From contig JBLWGC010000186.1 of assembly GCA_048772705.1 (NCBI GenBank), forward strand, positions 28,303 to 92,302: DNA of 64,000 nucleotides, in the 5' to 3' direction. Below, one piece after another: positions 60,867-64,000 of this stretch. The translations under genes and the position numbers were made by a program. The notes beneath the pieces were generated by a model, which saw nothing but the letters and a program-made list of their open reading frames with translations, made no database searches and was not told the DNA's origin. Every line of letters begins with the position of its first letter. The first letter of the stretch is position 1. Source of the DNA: Leidyana gryllorum EB-2025a. Taxonomy: Eukaryota > Apicomplexa.

Positions 60867-61605
60867 TCACTCCTCCAGATTGCCAGTTTCTGGAAGCCGT
60901 GGGGCGTTTGTTGCAGGTGAAGCGGTCACTTCAGGTGACGCCGAGACTGTCCTCCCCGCCATCGAACCCGCAGGCTCCTCCTCACGTACTCTTCGAGTGC
61001 AACTCTCCAACTCCCTTCTCAATTCAGCCATCGCTCCGGGCAGATTTCGCAGCTCAGCCACGATGTCGCGGATGTCTCGAACGGCAGTTACCAGCTCATG
61101 AACAGGTTCCGCGAGCGCCCCTTCTGCTCGATCAGTGTGAGGGGTCGCCACCCCCGGAGGAGTTGGACCATTAGTCGAGACCTCACGAATAGTCCGAAAC
61201 TCAGCGATCAGCTCACGAAGTCGCTCCCTATGCCCGGTTTCCAGAAAAGGTTGGAGCGCCTCGCGCAGCGCTTCCACCATCCTCTGCTTCTCGTCAAGCG
61301 GAGGGCCAAAGCGCTTCAGACACCCGCTCCGTCTCGATTTATTGACCCACAATGTGATCAAGAGGGATACGCTGCGAATGATAATTCAAAGAGACCCACG
61401 ATGCATCTTACAAGCGACTCAATATCAGATTCAAAAGTAGGAACAGAATTTCGTACAGCTTCGAGATTATGACTCCCCCCGGATATGCGCCCCTCACTTG
61501 GGGCAAGTTGGGCGGCCAAATTACGTAGCAGATGAACACCAGTGCAAGTAAGGAAACAGTGATCACTGTCCCCACCACTGAGGTACACAATCCACCAAAG
61601 TTCAT
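60867..61605 (-). CDS. Small two-helix membrane protein with coiled-coil tail, copy 2
   Basis: Same gene model as copy 1 (ATG 61605, 40-nt intron about 61372-61411, stop at 60867); 232 aa. The translated membrane region in exon 1 is identical to copy 1. Differences fall in exon 2, for example TIREVSTNG against TILEISTNG, REEEPAGSMAG against REAEPAGPMVG, and a one-codon deletion. Both copies have intact frames and splice sites, so both may be expressed. Confidence 0.6.
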
Positions 61606-61783
61606 TGGTTCAATTAGTCTAAATCACTGTTTTGCAGATTTGCAATGGATACAGCGCAGCGCGTGTCTTTCTCGTGCCCTATCGGGATCTGAATGAACCA
61701 CGACTGTGTGTGGGGGATATCAATAGAACACGCAGCGTTCACCGCAAAGTTCTGTCCGAGAATCGTTGGGCTGAAAATATTCT

Positions 61784-63765
61784 CTATGGAGTTCCGAACT
61801 CTTCCCTCTCATCGTGGGGGAACACTTCTCGATGTATACTGAGGGGACAGACGGCCGGCAACGTCACAGGCACATCCAAATACTCCAACTCTTTGAACCG
61901 CTGACTCAGCAGCATCCGACCGAGCCACCAATTGGGGGTAAGAATCGTTGCGATCTCGTCGAACAGTCCGCCAACAGCAATCTGAGCCTCCCGTGGTGTG
62001 GCTTCCAACATTTCAGAGTACCACTGACTAATGATTGACTGTGGAACGCTGTAGGAGAAAGTGGTTAAGTGAGTCTTTGACTCCGCGTGAACAATCTGTT
62101 CTCGCAGGCGTGCCCACGCGTCCGGGTGGTCAGCGGATTGAGCTCTCAGATACGGACCACTTTCTTCAGGGGAAAACCCGACGAATCTCAGCACGGCCTG
62201 GAGAGTGGCATCAGTATACATCCCGGAGACGAGTTCTAATTGGACTTTGGGCCACGGATAGTGCAAAAGCGCCGCAGCTTGGAGACCGAATCGGATACGA
62301 ATACCTTTTCGCTGCCAAATAGAATGGCCGACCAGAAACCAATCCATCAATTTCGTGATCTTCAAAGGGATTCCGGTGACCCCGATATATTGGATTTGAC
62401 ACTCTTCAATCAATCGTCGCATTTCTTCCGGCGAGTCCTCCCGTTCGGTATGAAGGCATAACACGCGAACACAATCGGGAGGGCAACAAAGACGATTCTT
62501 CTCAGACAACGCGGCATAGATCGCCCACCCCTGTAGAGGCAACTCGATGCGCTTTAGATTTGGGAAGGGTAAAGCTTCAATTGAGTCTTCCATCAACGTC
62601 GGCTGAGACGACTCGTTGACATACAGAAGCCGTGTCACCTCGGACAAATTGAATGGATACTGGGTGTCGGTGGCACTCAAATAGGCGGTGCGATCACTCT
62701 GCCGCCCCGTGTATGTGGGAGGGTACACAGCAGGAGGTTCGGTCAGTGGCAGCGCCCTCCACCTGAGAGGAAGTGACTCCAAATCCCGAGTTTCGGCCAA
62801 CCGAAACCATCCCAAGCTCGAACGAACGCGCGACAGAACAGTACCATTTCCTCGAGTCTCGTTGACAATTCTCTGAGCGCGTAAAGAGGTCCAAGAGTGT
62901 CCTCGACATAGTATGCTACGGCACGGCTGATGCGTATGGCGTTCTCGATCGGTCCACTCTCTGATGAGGTATTCCAAGAGCTTCTGCGACCCTCTGAGCT
63001 GATTTTAAGTGAATCCCTTCAGTACACTCACCTCGGACACTTCGGCCACGTGCGTGTCCTTTCGTTGTGTAATTCCAGTTGGTCCATTGTCCAATTTCGC
63101 GCCTCCGGCAAATATTCCACCAGGAAACGAGACGTTCTCCACCCCCCGTCCACCACTGAAACGGGGATGTCTACAGTCCTGAGACACCAATAATTGAATC
63201 TGGGCTTCGTCACCGCTACGATCCGTTCATTGGGGCCGTCCCCCAGAATCACACGCAGCGCAACCGCCAAATCGTGTTGAATGAAAGGAAGTTGGTTCCG
63301 GTGGACAGCTAGACACTCCAACATAGGAGCATCGATATGCAACGACCCTTCTGACAAGTCCCAGCTTGTTATATCCAAAGACTTCAAGTTGGGGAAACTG
63401 AAGGTGCAACTCTGCGACGACCCCCCCCTTGGAAAGGTTGCGCCTATATCTGCCTCTTCGAGCCTTGGAGTGCCCCATTCGCACATCTTTTGCAATAGAT
63501 CTGTGACCATCAGCTTAGTATTTTTATATCCATGCCAATGGAGCACTTCCAAGTGGGGGCACGATCGGCGAAGCCATGCTTCGAACCAAGAGGCGCGTTG
63601 CACCCAGGCCCACTGTGTGGCTGTGAGACTAACCTGCCGCGCAATCAAGAGAGACGTTTCCGAATGAAGTATGTTGTGTGTCTGTTTGGACAGTCCGGCC
63701 ATTCTTGTCAACTCCCATGGGGGTAGGAACTCCAGAATTTGGGTCCAAAAGTGGTCGCTTAGCAT
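61784..63765 (-). CDS. F-box-like protein, copy 2
   Basis: Paralogue of copy 1 with the same two-exon structure (ATG 63765, 38-nt intron, stop at 61784; 647 aa). Amino-acid changes are clustered: SLTATQW against SLSSSQW, LCRGHSWTSL against LRRAQFWISL, FVGFSPEES against FVGCSAEES, ILTPNWW against ILDRDWW. Large stretches between are unchanged. No frameshift or stop is seen, arguing that both copies are under constraint. Confidence 0.65.
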
Positions 63766-64000
63766 TCGTCTGCACCAAAGATCGAAGAAGTTGTCTGCAC
63801 ACACTCGTGTGCTGACTGTAGAAAGTTGCCGTGCAACATCGTGGGGTCGTGCCGTTCAGCTTTCCGATGCAATATTGTAGTCTGGCGACAGCTGGAAGCC
63901 TTGTTTTACATGTCTCGCTCTCCACGATCTACGTCAAGTTCGTCGTAATGAATGTTCCAGGCAAAGCGCGCAAGACGTTCCGCTCACCGGAGGAAACTTA

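Larger units (their letters stand above)
60351..63982. repeat. Tandem duplication unit 2
   Basis: Near-identical repeat of 56679-60302. Similarity continues to about 63982 (gcgcgcaagacgttc) and then changes within the last ~18 bases, so unit 2 is essentially complete in the window. The array may continue beyond it. Confidence 0.9.

Noticed and set aside
56679-63982. Interpreting the F-box/membrane cassette as a selfish toxin-antidote element
   Set aside because: Only gene pairing and duplication are visible; there is no family match or segregation evidence.
1-64000. CRISPR arrays, rRNA, obvious tRNA genes or transposase genes
   Set aside because: No regularly spaced direct repeats, no rRNA-like blocks, no convincing tRNA cloverleaf and no transposase or reverse-transcriptase motifs were found by eye on either strand.

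Overview
The window is nuclear DNA from a gene-dense unicellular eukaryote. Almost every gene is split by short spliceosomal GT-AG introns, mostly about 38-60 nt with a few of 100-300 nt, and neighbouring genes are separated by only 13-140 bp over most of the first 50 kb. The gene set mixes pan-eukaryotic nuclear machinery (POLE2, SMC1, NELF-C/D, prefoldin, CWF19L1) with proteins usually thought of as animal-like: two polypeptide GalNAc-transferases, a Polycomb PCGF-type RING protein and an integrin-beta-like protein. It also carries non-animal traits: a stand-alone ProA, a bacterial-type PepN aminopeptidase and a giant MORN/C2 membrane protein. A protist is therefore likely, for example a holozoan relative of animals or an alveolate/stramenopile. 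The sequence alone does not settle which.

Layout. 1-4.6 kb: N-terminus of a seipin-like gene (-), a small zinc-binding protein (+), GalNAc-transferase 1 (-), a small multi-pass membrane protein and a 66-aa protein (+). 4.6-11.5 kb, minus strand: prefoldin subunit 4-like, PHD-finger protein, DNA polymerase epsilon subunit 2, and a secreted/type I membrane protein. 11.5-15.6 kb, plus strand: GalNAc-transferase 2 and two unrecognised acidic or disordered proteins. 15.6-25.8 kb, minus strand: ProA, NELF-C/D, CWF19L1-like with an RRM, and PCGF-like RING. 25.9-30.4 kb, plus strand: FCP1/SCP-type phosphatase and a TPR/MSS51-like protein. 30.4-35.0 kb: SMC1 (-). 35.3-46.1 kb: a ~3,600-aa membrane protein with mucin-like, proline-rich, cadherin-like, multi-TM, MORN and C2 parts (+). 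46.4-49.2 kb: PepN-like aminopeptidase with an altered exopeptidase motif (+). 49.5-52.1 kb: tandem zinc alcohol dehydrogenases (-) with a gene-conversion-like tract. 53.3-54.5 kb: integrin-beta-like protein (+). 54.5-64 kb: a gene-poor, duplicated region in which a ~3.67-kb cassette (F-box-like gene plus small membrane/coiled-coil gene) is present twice in tandem and runs to the window end.

Functional threads. Several genes act on chromatin and transcription (PHD, NELF-C/D, PCGF, FCP1/SCP-like, SMC1, POLE2, CWF19L1), but the dense packing means adjacency need not imply a shared pathway. The two GalNAc-transferases would O-glycosylate Ser/Thr-rich secreted proteins. Plausible clients lie in the same window: the Thr-rich stretch of the giant membrane protein, the type I protein at 10.3-11.5 kb and the Thr/Gly stalk of the integrin-like protein. 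That link is inference.
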